14,699 nucleotides of DNA from JANDLT01 sp041743485. Its GTDB lineage: Bacteria; Acidobacteriota; Blastocatellia; Pyrinomonadales; Pyrinomonadaceae. Under the pieces are notes generated by a model. That model did not search any database. It was not told the origin of the DNA and saw only the letters and a list, made by a program, of their open reading frames with translations. The DNA lies in contig JBGTMR010000083.1 in NCBI GenBank assembly GCA_041743485.1, positions 1-14,699 of the forward strand. The letters run 5' to 3'. Below are positions 6,031-13,904 of the stretch, piece by piece; positions within the stretch are counted from its first letter, which is position 1; the number at the start of each line of letters is the position of its first letter. Position numbers and translations under genes: made by a program.

Positions 6031-7585
6031 GTTTCTTCTTATGCCGTTGTTTCTTTTTCGAGCGTGTACGATTCCCGCCCGTCGGAGCGGCGGGTAAGCC
6101 GTTCGCCCCTTGCATCGTGCGACCGATTAAGTCGTCCATGCCGCCGCCCGCTTCCATGTCGCCGTTTCCCATCATGCCACTTAAATCCGGCATCCCCATC
6201 GCCCCCGCCATGCGGCGCATCATGCGACCTTTCATGCCGCCGCCACCGCTTCCACCGCCGCCGAATAAGCCCGAACCGGAGAACTGCTTCATCATCTGAC
6301 GCATCTCCGTGTATTGCTTAATAAGCGCGTTGACATCGGCGACCGTCGAACCGCTTCCGCGCGCGATGCGGCGGCGACGGTTGGCATTGAGAAGCTTGTA
6401 ATTATTGCGCTCTCCCACGGTCATCGAATCAATAATCGCACCCGTGCGGCGCATCTCGACCTCCATCTGCGCGCTCTGTTCTTCAGATAAATCCGGCATT
6501 CCCATTCCGCCCAAAAGTTGGTCGGGCAAGAGTTTCATAATCTTCGAGAACGAGCCGAGTTTCTTAACCTGACGAAGTTGATTGCGAAAATCTTCGAGCG
6601 TGAACTCGTTTTTCTGAAGCTTCTTGAGTTGTTCTTCGGCTTCCGATTGGTCAACCTTCGATTGAACTTCTTCGATAAGCGAAAGCACATCGCCCATGCC
6701 CAAGATGCGTTGCGCGATGCGTTCGGGATAAAACTGTTCAATCGCATCGTACTTCTCACCGACGCCGACGAACTTCACGGGCTGCCCCGTCACCTGCTTG
6801 ATTGACAGAGCCGCACCGCCGCGCGCATCGCCGTCCATCTTCGTCAAAACGACGCCGGTAATGCCGATGCGTTTGTGAAATTCTTCCGCCGAACGCACCG
6901 CGTCCTGCCCCGTCATCGCATCGGCGACGAACAGGATTTCGACCGGGCGCGTTTCAGCTTTGATGCGGACGAGTTCATCCATCAACGAATCGTCAATGTG
7001 AAGGCGTCCGGCTGTATCAATTAAAAGCGTATCGTATCCGGTGTCTTTGGCGTGCTGAAACGCGGCGCGCGTTAAGGTGAGCGGGTCATTGCTTTCCGGC
7101 ATCTCGAAGATTGATTGGTTTATCTGTTTCGAGATGACCTTGAGTTGTTCACGCGCGGCGGGACGATAAACGTCTGTGGAAAGCAGAAGCGGTTTGCGCT
7201 CTTGATTCTTCGCCAGCCACGCCGCGATTTTCCCCGTCGAAGTCGTCTTGCCCGAACCCTGAAGCCCGACAATCATCACGACATTCGGACTCGTCTTGGT
7301 AAAAACCAGCCTCGACGATTGACCGCCGAGCATGTTCACCAATTCGTCATAAACGATTTTAACGACCTGCTCCGAAGGCTTGAGTTCCTGCCAGACCTGT
7401 TGCCCCTCGGCTTTCTCTTTGACCGCCCCGATAAAATCTTTGGCGACCTTAAAATTAACGTCGGCTTCCAGTAACGCAAGACGAATTTCACGCAACGCGA
7501 CATCAACGTGCGCGGGCGTCAAAACTCCCTCGCCACGCAAATTCTTGAGCGTGCGCTTTAGCTTGTCGGAAAGTGACTCGAACAT
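6026..7585 (-). CDS. ffh: Signal recognition particle protein Ffh (SRP54)
   Basis: Ffh is the GTPase of the signal recognition particle. It binds 4.5S RNA and signal sequences of nascent membrane proteins and docks on FtsY. The 519-residue protein has the N domain (1-90), then the G domain with P-loop GLQGSGKTT (107-115), DVYRPAAREQL, DTAGRL (190-195), TKMDGDARGG (248-257) and GVGEK. The M domain carries the RNA-binding RRRRIARGSGS (403-413) and Met-rich helices. Beyond the usual end there are about 70 extra residues rich in Gly and Met, closing in the basic tail SKKKQRHKKKR, so it is longer than the common 450 or so. It opens the cluster, behind a good promoter. Confidence 0.97.
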   Translation of the reverse strand: MFESLSDKLKRTLKNLRGEGVLTPAHVDVALREIRLALLEADVNFKVAKDFIGAVKEKAEGQQVWQELKPSEQVVKIVYDELVNMLGGQSSRLVFTKTSPNVVMIVGLQGSGKTTSTGKIAAWLAKNQERKPLLLSTDVYRPAAREQLKVISKQINQSIFEMPESNDPLTLTRAAFQHAKDTGYDTLLIDTAGRLHIDDSLMDELVRIKAETRPVEILFVADAMTGQDAVRSAEEFHKRIGITGVVLTKMDGDARGGAALSIKQVTGQPVKFVGVGEKYDAIEQFYPERIAQRILGMGDVLSLIEEVQSKVDQSEAEEQLKKLQKNEFTLEDFRNQLRQVKKLGSFSKIMKLLPDQLLGGMGMPDLSEEQSAQMEVEMRRTGAIIDSMTVGERNNYKLLNANRRRRIARGSGSTVADVNALIKQYTEMRQMMKQFSGSGLFGGGGSGGGGMKGRMMRRMAGAMGMPDLSGMMGNGDMEAGGGMDDLIGRTMQGANGLPAAPTGGNRTRSKKKQRHKKKR

Positions 7586-7627
7586 ACTACTTACGGTGAA
7601 CTACCAGAGGTCTGACCGAAACGATAG

Positions 7628-7656
7628 ATGATACGGACGCAATGCAATGGTGTCAA
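7628..7656 (-). promoter_or_regulatory. Sigma70-type promoter of the ffh cluster
   Basis: On the minus strand TTGACA (7651-7656) is followed after exactly 17 bases by TATCAT (7628-7633), one mismatch from the consensus -10. Transcription would start near 7620, leaving a leader of about 35 bases before the ffh ATG at 7585. The leader has no strong Shine-Dalgarno. Confidence 0.7.
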
Positions 7657-7688
7657 GGAATCGGGTTATCTGGAGAGCATGTTTGAGA

Positions 7689-7884
7689 AGTCCCGTCAGG
7701 GACATTTTGTTAATAGCCCAGCGATTCATCGCTGGGGATAACACGCATCAAGGGCGAAGTCCCGTCAGGGACGACTGAAAGCGACGACGGAAGCATCAGT
7801 CGTCCCTGACGGGACTGCTTCAGCTTTTCCCTTGTCCCCCAGCGATGAATCGCTGGGCTATTTTCAGGTTGTCCCTTGCGGGAC
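7689..7884. repeat. Symmetric nested inverted-repeat element, about 196 bp
   Basis: Three pairs of blocks are arranged in mirror order. Outer: AGTCCCGTCAGGGAC (7689-7703) and the diverged GTCCCTTGCGGGAC (7871-7884). Middle: a perfect 24-base pair (7714-7737 and 7837-7860), each itself a hairpin of core CCCAGCGATTCATCGCTGGG. Inner: a perfect 21-base pair (7758-7778 and 7796-7816) around a 17-base loop. Spacers match on both sides: 10 and 10, then 20 and 20 bases. There is no transposase. It looks like a REP/MITE-like non-autonomous element or an element pair inserted head to head. Confidence 0.8.
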
Positions 7885-8003
7885 ACGGATTTTCAGAGAC
7901 ACTCTGAGCGACAGCACTTGTGCATCAAGGCGTGCTTCGCCAAACTTAATTTACTTGAATGAAGCAAAGCGTAATAAGAGTGAATTTCAAGGACTTGTTC
8001 GGC

Positions 8004-8777
8004 TTACCCCATGAGCGACTTTTTCAACTCGCCAATGCTCAAAAGTGACTTCTTCCGATGAATTATTCTATGGCAGTTAGAGCATACGATAGCTAAATCC
8101 TCAAGCTTCGTTGTAGTTTCTTCCTTAACTTTTGAGAGCGGAATTTTATGATGAACTTCGCAAAACCCTTTACCCAATTCGCCATACCTCACTCTAAAAT
8201 CAAAGCTACAAACTTCGCATTCAAGTTTTCCTTCCGCCTGTAAAACTTGGGCTTTCTTCTTTCTTACAATCGTCTGATCTCTTTCAATCTTGTAATGCAC
8301 GACCAACTTCCGATTACCTTCGATGACTGAAATATCTATTTCATCTACATCTGGGAAAGACCTTGTGGTCTTATCATCTGGATTATCAAGAAGCCCTTCA
8401 AGCCTTAAAACAAATTCATCCGGCACACGGGTACTCTTGATAGGAGTTTTCCAATACCCCCACTGCGGAATACTGTCCCGAATCATGCTGAGGTGAACCG
8501 GCGTTTTGAGCATTACGAGATTGTGAATGTCGCACCCGAAATATCCGTACCAATCGCTCCTCGAATCATTATTACGTTCCGCATCACTGACCGTGACTCC
8601 CTTTGCAATAATCGCGGAAATCGGAGCTTTCAAATAGAACAAAGCAAAGTCCCCTGCTTTTGCTTTCGAGTTTATAGTCCATCCAACCTCGCCCGTAGAA
8701 GAAGCACTATCTTCAAGTGGTTCAAGATGAAATTCAGGTGTGCCGAGACAGATATGATAGGTACTTTTTTTGCTCAT
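8004..8777 (-). CDS. EVE-like/HNH two-domain endonuclease, probable modification-dependent restriction enzyme
   Basis: The 257-residue protein has two parts. Residues 1 to about 125 resemble an EVE (PUA-like) domain: conserved GWTI, the GDFALFYLKAP strand, IIAKGVTVS and a late VPDEFVLRLEGLL helix. Such domains can flip out and read a modified base. Residues about 186-241 are an HNH (beta-beta-alpha-metal) nuclease: CEVC (187-190), FCEVHHKIPLS with H209/H210, LEDLAIVCSNCH with C232 and C235, and H240. The two CxxC pairs should bind structural zinc. EVE-HNH fusions are known type IV-like enzymes that cut DNA with modified cytosine, so defence against modified phage DNA is inferred. No methyltransferase is adjacent. 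The ATG at 8777 is chosen; a TTG at 8786 is possible. It is more AT-rich than its neighbours and sits beside the palindromic element, suggesting acquisition. Confidence 0.82.
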   Translation of the reverse strand: MSKKSTYHICLGTPEFHLEPLEDSASSTGEVGWTINSKAKAGDFALFYLKAPISAIIAKGVTVSDAERNNDSRSDWYGYFGCDIHNLVMLKTPVHLSMIRDSIPQWGYWKTPIKSTRVPDEFVLRLEGLLDNPDDKTTRSFPDVDEIDISVIEGNRKLVVHYKIERDQTIVRKKKAQVLQAEGKLECEVCSFDFRVRYGELGKGFCEVHHKIPLSKVKEETTTKLEDLAIVCSNCHRIIHRKKSLLSIGELKKSLMG

Positions 8778-8804
8778 TTCATTCAACGCGAATTAAGCTG
8801 AAGG

Positions 8805-9965
8805 CTAAGTGACCGCCACGACTTGACGTGCGAGCAGTACGGCTTCCCTTTCCGGTGTCGCATCGGCTGCTAATGAATCGTCGAAACCGAGACGTTCGCG
8901 CACGATGTATGTCGCTTTCCCTTGAGCTTCGTAGTATGAGCGCATCAACATTTCGGCGATGAGTCCGAGCGCGATGAACAACGCGCCGAAGCCGATGCCG
9001 AGACACGCGACGATGAACAGTGTCGCGGCGAGAAGTGTGCTTCCGGCGAGATATGAAATCAGCGAAACCAATAAGCTAATCGCAGTGACGGCGAATGCGA
9101 CGAGTCCGGCGAAGCCGATAAGGTGCATCGGCTTCGTGCGGTAATTCTCCATAAAGCGAATCGTCATCAAATCAAGCACGACCTCGAAGGTGCGCGAGAG
9201 TTTGCCGAACTTCGAGACGCCGAGCGTGCGCGGGTGATGCTGCACGGGCAGTTCCGCGATTTTCGCGCCGTTTAAGTGGGCGCAGTAAATCGGGATGAAG
9301 CGGTGCATCTCGCCGTAAAAACCAATTCCGTCAAGTGCTTCGCGGCGGTAGGCTTTAAGGCAACAACCGTAATCGTGAAGGCTGACGCCGCTCACGTTCG
9401 AGATGAGTTTGTTCGCCAGCATTGAAGGAAACTTGCGCGTCCAATACTTATCCTGCCGCTTAAAACGCCAACCCGAAACCACGTCGAAACCTTCATCCAA
9501 CTTCAACAACAGGCGCGCGATGTCCGCCGGGTCGTTCTGCATATCGGCATCCATCGAAACGAGTACGGGAGCGCGCGCGACATCAATCGCCGCGACCATC
9601 GCCGCCATTTTGCCGTAGTTTCGACGAAACGAAATCACACGCACACGCGGGTCACGCCGCTCTATTTCACGCAAAACGTCAATCGTTTTATCCGTCGAAC
9701 CGTCGTCAACATAGATGACTTCCGCCGTGCGCTTGAGCGTGGCGAGTGCCGCGTCAATCTTGATGTGAAGCGGCGTCAAGCTTTCTTCTTCGTTATAAAC
9801 CGGCAGGAAAATCGAAACTTGCGGCGCATCCTGTGTGTCATGCGAAGGCGCGTGCGAATTTGCGTCCGGCGCGGCAACGGCGGCAACGGTTATCGTCGGG
9901 TTCGGAGTCGCACGCGGCGGAAGCGGGCGGCTGATGATTGTTTCTTCTTCGTCGTAAGTCTTCAT
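8805..9965 (-). CDS. Family 2 glycosyltransferase, membrane-anchored (DPM1/GtrB/ArnC-like)
   Basis: This enzyme probably transfers a sugar from a nucleotide donor to polyprenyl phosphate on the cytoplasmic face of the inner membrane. From the ATG at 9965 it has 386 residues: a variable N-terminal arm (1-48), then the GT-A fold with VSIFLPVYNEEESL, IYVDDGSTDKT (nucleotide binding), the metal site SMDADMQNDP (139-143), and the late block HHPRTLGVSKFG. Two hydrophobic segments (about 281-305 and 308-340) anchor it, as in GtrB and ArnC. An earlier in-frame ATG at 10022 adds 19 unconserved residues; neither start has a good ribosome binding site. It diverges from the GT39-like gene, a usual partner. 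The sugar cannot be deduced. Confidence 0.92.
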   Translation of the reverse strand: MKTYDEEETIISRPLPPRATPNPTITVAAVAAPDANSHAPSHDTQDAPQVSIFLPVYNEEESLTPLHIKIDAALATLKRTAEVIYVDDGSTDKTIDVLREIERRDPRVRVISFRRNYGKMAAMVAAIDVARAPVLVSMDADMQNDPADIARLLLKLDEGFDVVSGWRFKRQDKYWTRKFPSMLANKLISNVSGVSLHDYGCCLKAYRREALDGIGFYGEMHRFIPIYCAHLNGAKIAELPVQHHPRTLGVSKFGKLSRTFEVVLDLMTIRFMENYRTKPMHLIGFAGLVAFAVTAISLLVSLISYLAGSTLLAATLFIVACLGIGFGALFIALGLIAEMLMRSYYEAQGKATYIVRERLGFDDSLAADATPEREAVLLARQVVAVT

Positions 9966-10207
9966 AAAATTGGTGTGACGGCGCGAGAGGCGACACCCGC
10001 TCGATTTGGTGCGCGCGGGCATCGGTTATCAATCGCATCTTGCGTCAAAGTCTGTAAGACTAACCCGTGCGCGACGGCAAAATCAAACAGGAGTGTTTCA
10101 CCATTTGATGCGTTCGCGGCTAGACAGTCGCGCAAGCTTCCAAGTATTTTCGTTCGCTTCCGGGTCACAAGCAAAATTCACATCACGAAAGTTAAGCGCA
10201 CCAAGTT

Positions 10208-12067
10208 TTGTCTTCATCAATCACCTCACGCAAAGCAATCAACGCCGCTCCGGTCACGACCGCGAGCATCGCCCCTGAAAAATTCGCTGACCCGATTTTC
10301 GCCGCTCATCGTCCGGTCAATTCCCACGTCGTGTTCGTTCTGTTGGCGTGCTTTATCATCTCCGGCTTCGCTTTGCGGGCTTACGATTTGAGTGCCGAAG
10401 GTTTGAGCGAAGACGAATTAAACAAGTTGCAGGCGGTCGCCGATTATCGTCAATTCGGTTTGAGTTCCGCGAACGCCGAACACCCGATGTTGATGAAAGC
10501 CATTCAAACGGCAAGCGTCGTGCTGTGTGAAAAGTGGAATGAAGCCGTCACCGGACAAGATGACAACTTGAGTTTGTCGCCCGTCGCCGCGATGCAGGAA
10601 ACCGCGCAACGCCGCCGCGAAAATACAAGTCAGGAAAATTTAAGCCCCGATGTTCAGCCTCTGAATCAAGACACGATGAACACCGGAAGCACCTTTCGCA
10701 TCGCACCCGAAACCGCGCTTCGTCTGCCCGGCACGTTGTTCGGCGCGCTCACGGCATTACTCATCTTCCTGTTCACACGCGAACTGTTCGGCACGCCCGT
10801 CGCGCTTCTCGCCGCCGCGATGTGGGCGTTCGACCCGACCGCCATCGGGCTTAACCGCATCGCCAAAGAAGACACGTTTTTCATCTTCTTCTTTATCCTC
10901 GCCAGCTTCTTTTTCACACGCGCCCAAACCCGCGCCGAACGCGACGGTGCGCCGTTTGACCGTTGGCTATACTTAACCGCCGCCGCTTTCGGGACGATGA
11001 TTGCCGCGAAATACTACCCGCATTTCATGGGCATCATCGGTGCTTATTACTACATGTTTTTGGGCTTGCCGACCACGCGCCTTCATGTCGGAAAACAACG
11101 CTGGCTGATGTTCTTCGTCGTTATCGGCATCGCGTTCGTGTTGTGCAATTTGACGATTTTACTGCCCGCGACGTGGCGTGAAATGGCGGCGTTCGCGTCC
11201 GAAAAACGCATCGCCCACGATTCGACCGAATACATCGGTGCGCTTTATTCAAACCGCATGAGCCTCTGGTTGCGCGGCGTTCCGGTGTCGTTTTTTTACG
11301 TCTTTCTTTTGACCAAAACCGCGCTTCCGATGCTCGCCGCGTTCTTCGCCGGACTCACTCAAGTCGTGCGAAAACAGGCGGGCGACGGACGCTTGTTTCT
11401 ACTTTTCTGGCTGCTAATAGGCTTTCTGCCGTTCACCGTGTTAGGCGGCAAATTCACACGCTACTACACACTCGTCCTGCCGCTCGTTCACATCGTCGCC
11501 GCCATTGGCGCGCGTTGGTTCGGCGCGCTCCTCACACGCGGCATCACATCTTTTTTTGCATCATCAAACCTCGCGCCCCGCGTCGCTCACGGCATCATCG
11601 CCCTCATCATCACTACTTCACTGACCGTCACATCGTTTGCCGTGATGCCGTACTACCGTCTTTATAACAACACGCTCGGCGGCGGCATGGCACGCGCCGG
11701 AAACCTCTTCCCGCACGACGATTTTTACGACGCGAGTATGCGCGACGCGACCTACACCATCGCCCGCGACGCCGCCCCGAACGCCCGCATCGCGTCCGAA
11801 TCGCCGCGCCTTTTCCTCCATTACGCCGCCCTCGCCGGACGCCCCGACCTGCAAGCCGTCTCACTCTCCGACCCGAACGCTCTCGCCGCTTTACAACCCG
11901 ACGATTACGTCATCATCGCACGCGGACGACGTTACCGCAGCAACGACTTCATCACGCAAACCCTACCAGCCCAATCACAACCCGCGTTCCGTTTATCACT
12001 CGCCGCGACTCCCTCAATCCAAATCTTCAAACTCGATGCCGCATCCCTCGCCATCATCCGCCAATAA
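10208..12067 (+). CDS. Polytopic GT39/ArnT-like glycosyltransferase
   Basis: This 619-residue membrane protein resembles the PMT/ArnT (GT39) superfamily, which transfers sugars from polyprenyl phosphate to protein or lipid on the outer side of the inner membrane. The first membrane helix (about 40-57) is followed by the acidic loop motif AEGLSEDE (63-70), where the catalytic acid of this family lies, then EHPMLMK, R-LPGTLFGALTALLIFLFTREL, and RIAKEDTFFIFFF. About ten hydrophobic helices can be seen, and a soluble C-terminal part starts near residue 500. An unusual hydrophilic insert of about 65 residues, rich in Gln, Glu and Asn, lies between the second motif and the next helix. The start is a TTG at 10208: the frame is closed by TAA at 10193 and no ATG exists before the first helix. 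No clear ribosome binding site is visible. Confidence 0.88.
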   Translation: MSSSITSRKAINAAPVTTASIAPEKFADPIFAAHRPVNSHVVFVLLACFIISGFALRAYDLSAEGLSEDELNKLQAVADYRQFGLSSANAEHPMLMKAIQTASVVLCEKWNEAVTGQDDNLSLSPVAAMQETAQRRRENTSQENLSPDVQPLNQDTMNTGSTFRIAPETALRLPGTLFGALTALLIFLFTRELFGTPVALLAAAMWAFDPTAIGLNRIAKEDTFFIFFFILASFFFTRAQTRAERDGAPFDRWLYLTAAAFGTMIAAKYYPHFMGIIGAYYYMFLGLPTTRLHVGKQRWLMFFVVIGIAFVLCNLTILLPATWREMAAFASEKRIAHDSTEYIGALYSNRMSLWLRGVPVSFFYVFLLTKTALPMLAAFFAGLTQVVRKQAGDGRLFLLFWLLIGFLPFTVLGGKFTRYYTLVLPLVHIVAAIGARWFGALLTRGITSFFASSNLAPRVAHGIIALIITTSLTVTSFAVMPYYRLYNNTLGGGMARAGNLFPHDDFYDASMRDATYTIARDAAPNARIASESPRLFLHYAALAGRPDLQAVSLSDPNALAALQPDDYVIIARGRRYRSNDFITQTLPAQSQPAFRLSLAATPSIQIFKLDAASLAIIRQ

Positions 12068-12071
12068 AAAC

Positions 12072-12134
12072 AGGCACAAAGATTTCAAAACCTCTGTGCC
12101 TCACTCCACTTCTTCTCTGTGCCTCTGTGGTTAA
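12072..12134. terminator. Hairpin and CACAGAG-type repeat between convergent genes
   Basis: AGGCACAAAG (12072-12081) pairs with CTCTGTGCCT (12092-12101), 9 of 10 positions, just after the GT39-like stop; it could end transcription from either side. A further stretch, read on the minus strand as TTAACCACAGAGGCACAGAG (12115-12134), repeats the same core. This is the form of a widespread dispersed intergenic repeat. Confidence 0.5.
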
Positions 12135-12157
12135 TTCTTACGTCTTATTTTCCCGCC

Positions 12158-12925
12158 TCACCTTTTACTCAAAAACTTCTCAACCCCCCTCCGACAATCC
12201 GCCGTGAATCGCGCCACCGCATTCGTATCCACCCCGACGCGCACACTCTCATCAAAGCTCATCCCGTCAATCCCGTACAACAAACGCTTCGTCAACATCA
12301 CCGCCGAACGGCTCACGTTTTGAAATCCCGCGACATACTTTTCAACTTCCGTCTCAAAACTTTCATCATCAAAAACACGATTGATTAGACCTATACGCTC
12401 CGCTTCCACCGCGTCAATCTCACCGCCCAAAATCAACAACTCGAACGCCCGCTTCTCTGAAACATTCCTTCGCACAATCGCCGCCACCATCGCCGGAACA
12501 AATCCGATTTTCGTTTCAGGGAAACCGAACCGCCCCGACTTCGCCGCCAACACGACATCGCACGCCGTCGCCAATCCGCACCCGCCCGCCAACGCCCGCC
12601 CCCTCACACACGCCACCACAGGCACACGCACACCTCTTATCATCTGAAACAATTCGCCCAGACTTCGCGCGTCTTCCAAGTTTTCTATGATGTCGCCTTC
12701 CGCGATTTTACGAAGCGCGGACAAATCCGCTCCCGAACAAAAATCCTTCCCCGCCCCCGTCAAAACGCACACCCGCACACTCACGTCTTCGTCAACCCGC
12801 CGCAAAGCATCCTTCAAATTCACGACGACTTCATCATTCAAAGCGTTGCGTTTTTCGGGACGGTTCAACGTGACGCGCCCGATGCCGTCTTTCACTTCAC
12901 ACAACACGACTTGATTTTCGCTCAT
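12158..12925 (-). CDS. Enoyl-CoA hydratase/isomerase family protein (crotonase fold)
   Basis: Crotonase-family enzymes bind an acyl-CoA and stabilise its enolate in an oxyanion hole. The 255-residue protein has the family pattern: RVTLNRPEKRNALND, the first oxyanion-hole loop DFCSGADLSALR (61-72), the second GRALAGGCGLATACD (109-123), and GRFGFPETKIGFVPAM (131-146). The glutamate in FGFPE (E137) matches the second catalytic Glu of classical hydratases. The first Glu is replaced: GGCG (G117) stands where GGCE is usual. Methylglutaconyl-CoA-hydratase-like or another lyase/isomerase activity is possible. The ATG at 12925 has AGGA about eight bases upstream. It is the last gene of the minus-strand cluster, 96 bases after the hydrolase. 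Confidence 0.93.
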   Translation of the reverse strand: MSENQVVLCEVKDGIGRVTLNRPEKRNALNDEVVVNLKDALRRVDEDVSVRVCVLTGAGKDFCSGADLSALRKIAEGDIIENLEDARSLGELFQMIRGVRVPVVACVRGRALAGGCGLATACDVVLAAKSGRFGFPETKIGFVPAMVAAIVRRNVSEKRAFELLILGGEIDAVEAERIGLINRVFDDESFETEVEKYVAGFQNVSRSAVMLTKRLLYGIDGMSFDESVRVGVDTNAVARFTADCRRGVEKFLSKR

Positions 12926-13021
12926 AAATCAATCCTGCTTTACTTCTCGCTTCATCATCTGCCCTCGTTGTGCTTGATGCTTGATTTCAATCGTCACAGA
13001 CACAGAACGCCTCACCGCGAT

Positions 13022-13903
13022 TTACGAATCAACGAAACTCAACAACGCTTCATTGACTTCGCGTGGGGCTTCCTGCTGCACCCAATGTCCGGCGGTGGCG
13101 ATGCGAAGTTCCTTGTACGGCGCGTCAATCACGCTGCCCACGTCGCGCACGGTTTCCGGCGCAATCGCAAAATCGCGTTCCCCGTAAATGAATAAAGTCG
13201 GAACACGTATGCGAGTTTGATTCGTCGCGTCGCCGTTTGAACCCAGCAACGATTTCAGATTCGCGCGGTAGTAATTTATCGCCCCCGTCATCGCACCTTC
13301 GTGCCGGAAAGCGTTTTTGTAAAATTCTATATCGTGGTCACTAATCGCCTCGCGCCGCCAAGCCGTGCGCTTGTACATCCGTTCGAGTTCCGCAAAATCA
13401 GAGCGTCCCAACCACCATTCAGGCACGCGCGGAAGTTGAAAGAAAAGCATGTACCAGCTTTTCAAAGCCTGCTCGAAACTCATGTTTTTCCGCCACACAC
13501 TCAAAGGTGGAACTTGCATCGCCACTAGCCTTTCGACATACGCCGGATACTTCGCCGCCAGCCCCCACGCGATAGCCGCGCCCCAATCATGCCCGACGAC
13601 AACGGCTTTATCTTTGTTGAAATGATGAACCAGCCCCGTCACGTCATCAATCAAATTATCAATCTTATAAGCATCAACTTCTTTCGGCTTATCGCTCAAG
13701 TTGTACCCGCGAAGGTCAGGCGCGACGACGGTAAAGTCATCACCGAAAATCCCTAGTTGATGCCGCCACGAATACCAGCATTCGGGAAAACCGTGCAGCA
13801 AAATGATGAGCCGCTCACCCGTTCCATGTTGCGCGTAATGAAGCCGCACCGCTCCCACCTGCGCGTAATCGAAACGTATCGAAGCATCGAGTTGATTGGT
13901 CAT
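13022..13903 (-). CDS. Alpha/beta hydrolase, epoxide-hydrolase-like
   Basis: The 293-residue protein has the full alpha/beta-hydrolase set: HGFPE (37-41) for the oxyanion hole, nucleophile Asp106 in VVGHDWGAA, the acid D244 in YGERDFAI, and His273 in AGHWVQQEAP. An Asp nucleophile with HGFPE points to epoxide hydrolases or haloalkane dehalogenases rather than esterases. The lid contains WYMLFFQLPRVPE with Tyr151, and YYRANL with Tyr211, which fit the two tyrosines that activate the epoxide oxygen. It should be cytoplasmic; no signal peptide is seen. The ATG lies one base after the stop of the AtuA-like gene, so the two are tightly coupled. The natural substrate is unknown. Confidence 0.93.
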   Translation of the reverse strand: MTNQLDASIRFDYAQVGAVRLHYAQHGTGERLIILLHGFPECWYSWRHQLGIFGDDFTVVAPDLRGYNLSDKPKEVDAYKIDNLIDDVTGLVHHFNKDKAVVVGHDWGAAIAWGLAAKYPAYVERLVAMQVPPLSVWRKNMSFEQALKSWYMLFFQLPRVPEWWLGRSDFAELERMYKRTAWRREAISDHDIEFYKNAFRHEGAMTGAINYYRANLKSLLGSNGDATNQTRIRVPTLFIYGERDFAIAPETVRDVGSVIDAPYKELRIATAGHWVQQEAPREVNEALLSFVDS

Positions 13904-13904
13904 T

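Larger units (their letters stand above)
7586..8003. other. Gene-free spacer with ffh promoter and palindromic element
   Basis: This 418-base stretch between ffh and the EVE-HNH gene carries no credible reading frame. It contains the ffh promoter (7628-7656) and the large nested palindrome (7689-7884). The last 119 bases (7885-8003) show nothing I can name. Confidence 0.7.

Noticed and set aside
7689..7884. Possible CRISPR array
   Set aside because: Repeats are in mirror rather than direct order, spacers are 10-20 bases, and no cas gene is near.
10023..10207. Small gene or RNA in the divergent glycosyltransferase spacer
   Set aside because: No frame with a ribosome binding site, no tRNA-like cloverleaf and no marked hairpin; it is taken as promoter space.
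9765..10391. 208-codon plus-strand frame across the start of the glycosyltransferase gene and the divergent spacer
   Set aside because: It overlaps two well-supported genes in other frames and has a basic, unstructured composition.
11618..11864. Two overlapping 78-codon minus-strand frames within the GT39-like gene
   Set aside because: Gly/Arg-rich or low-complexity shadows of the plus-strand coding sequence, with no ribosome binding site.
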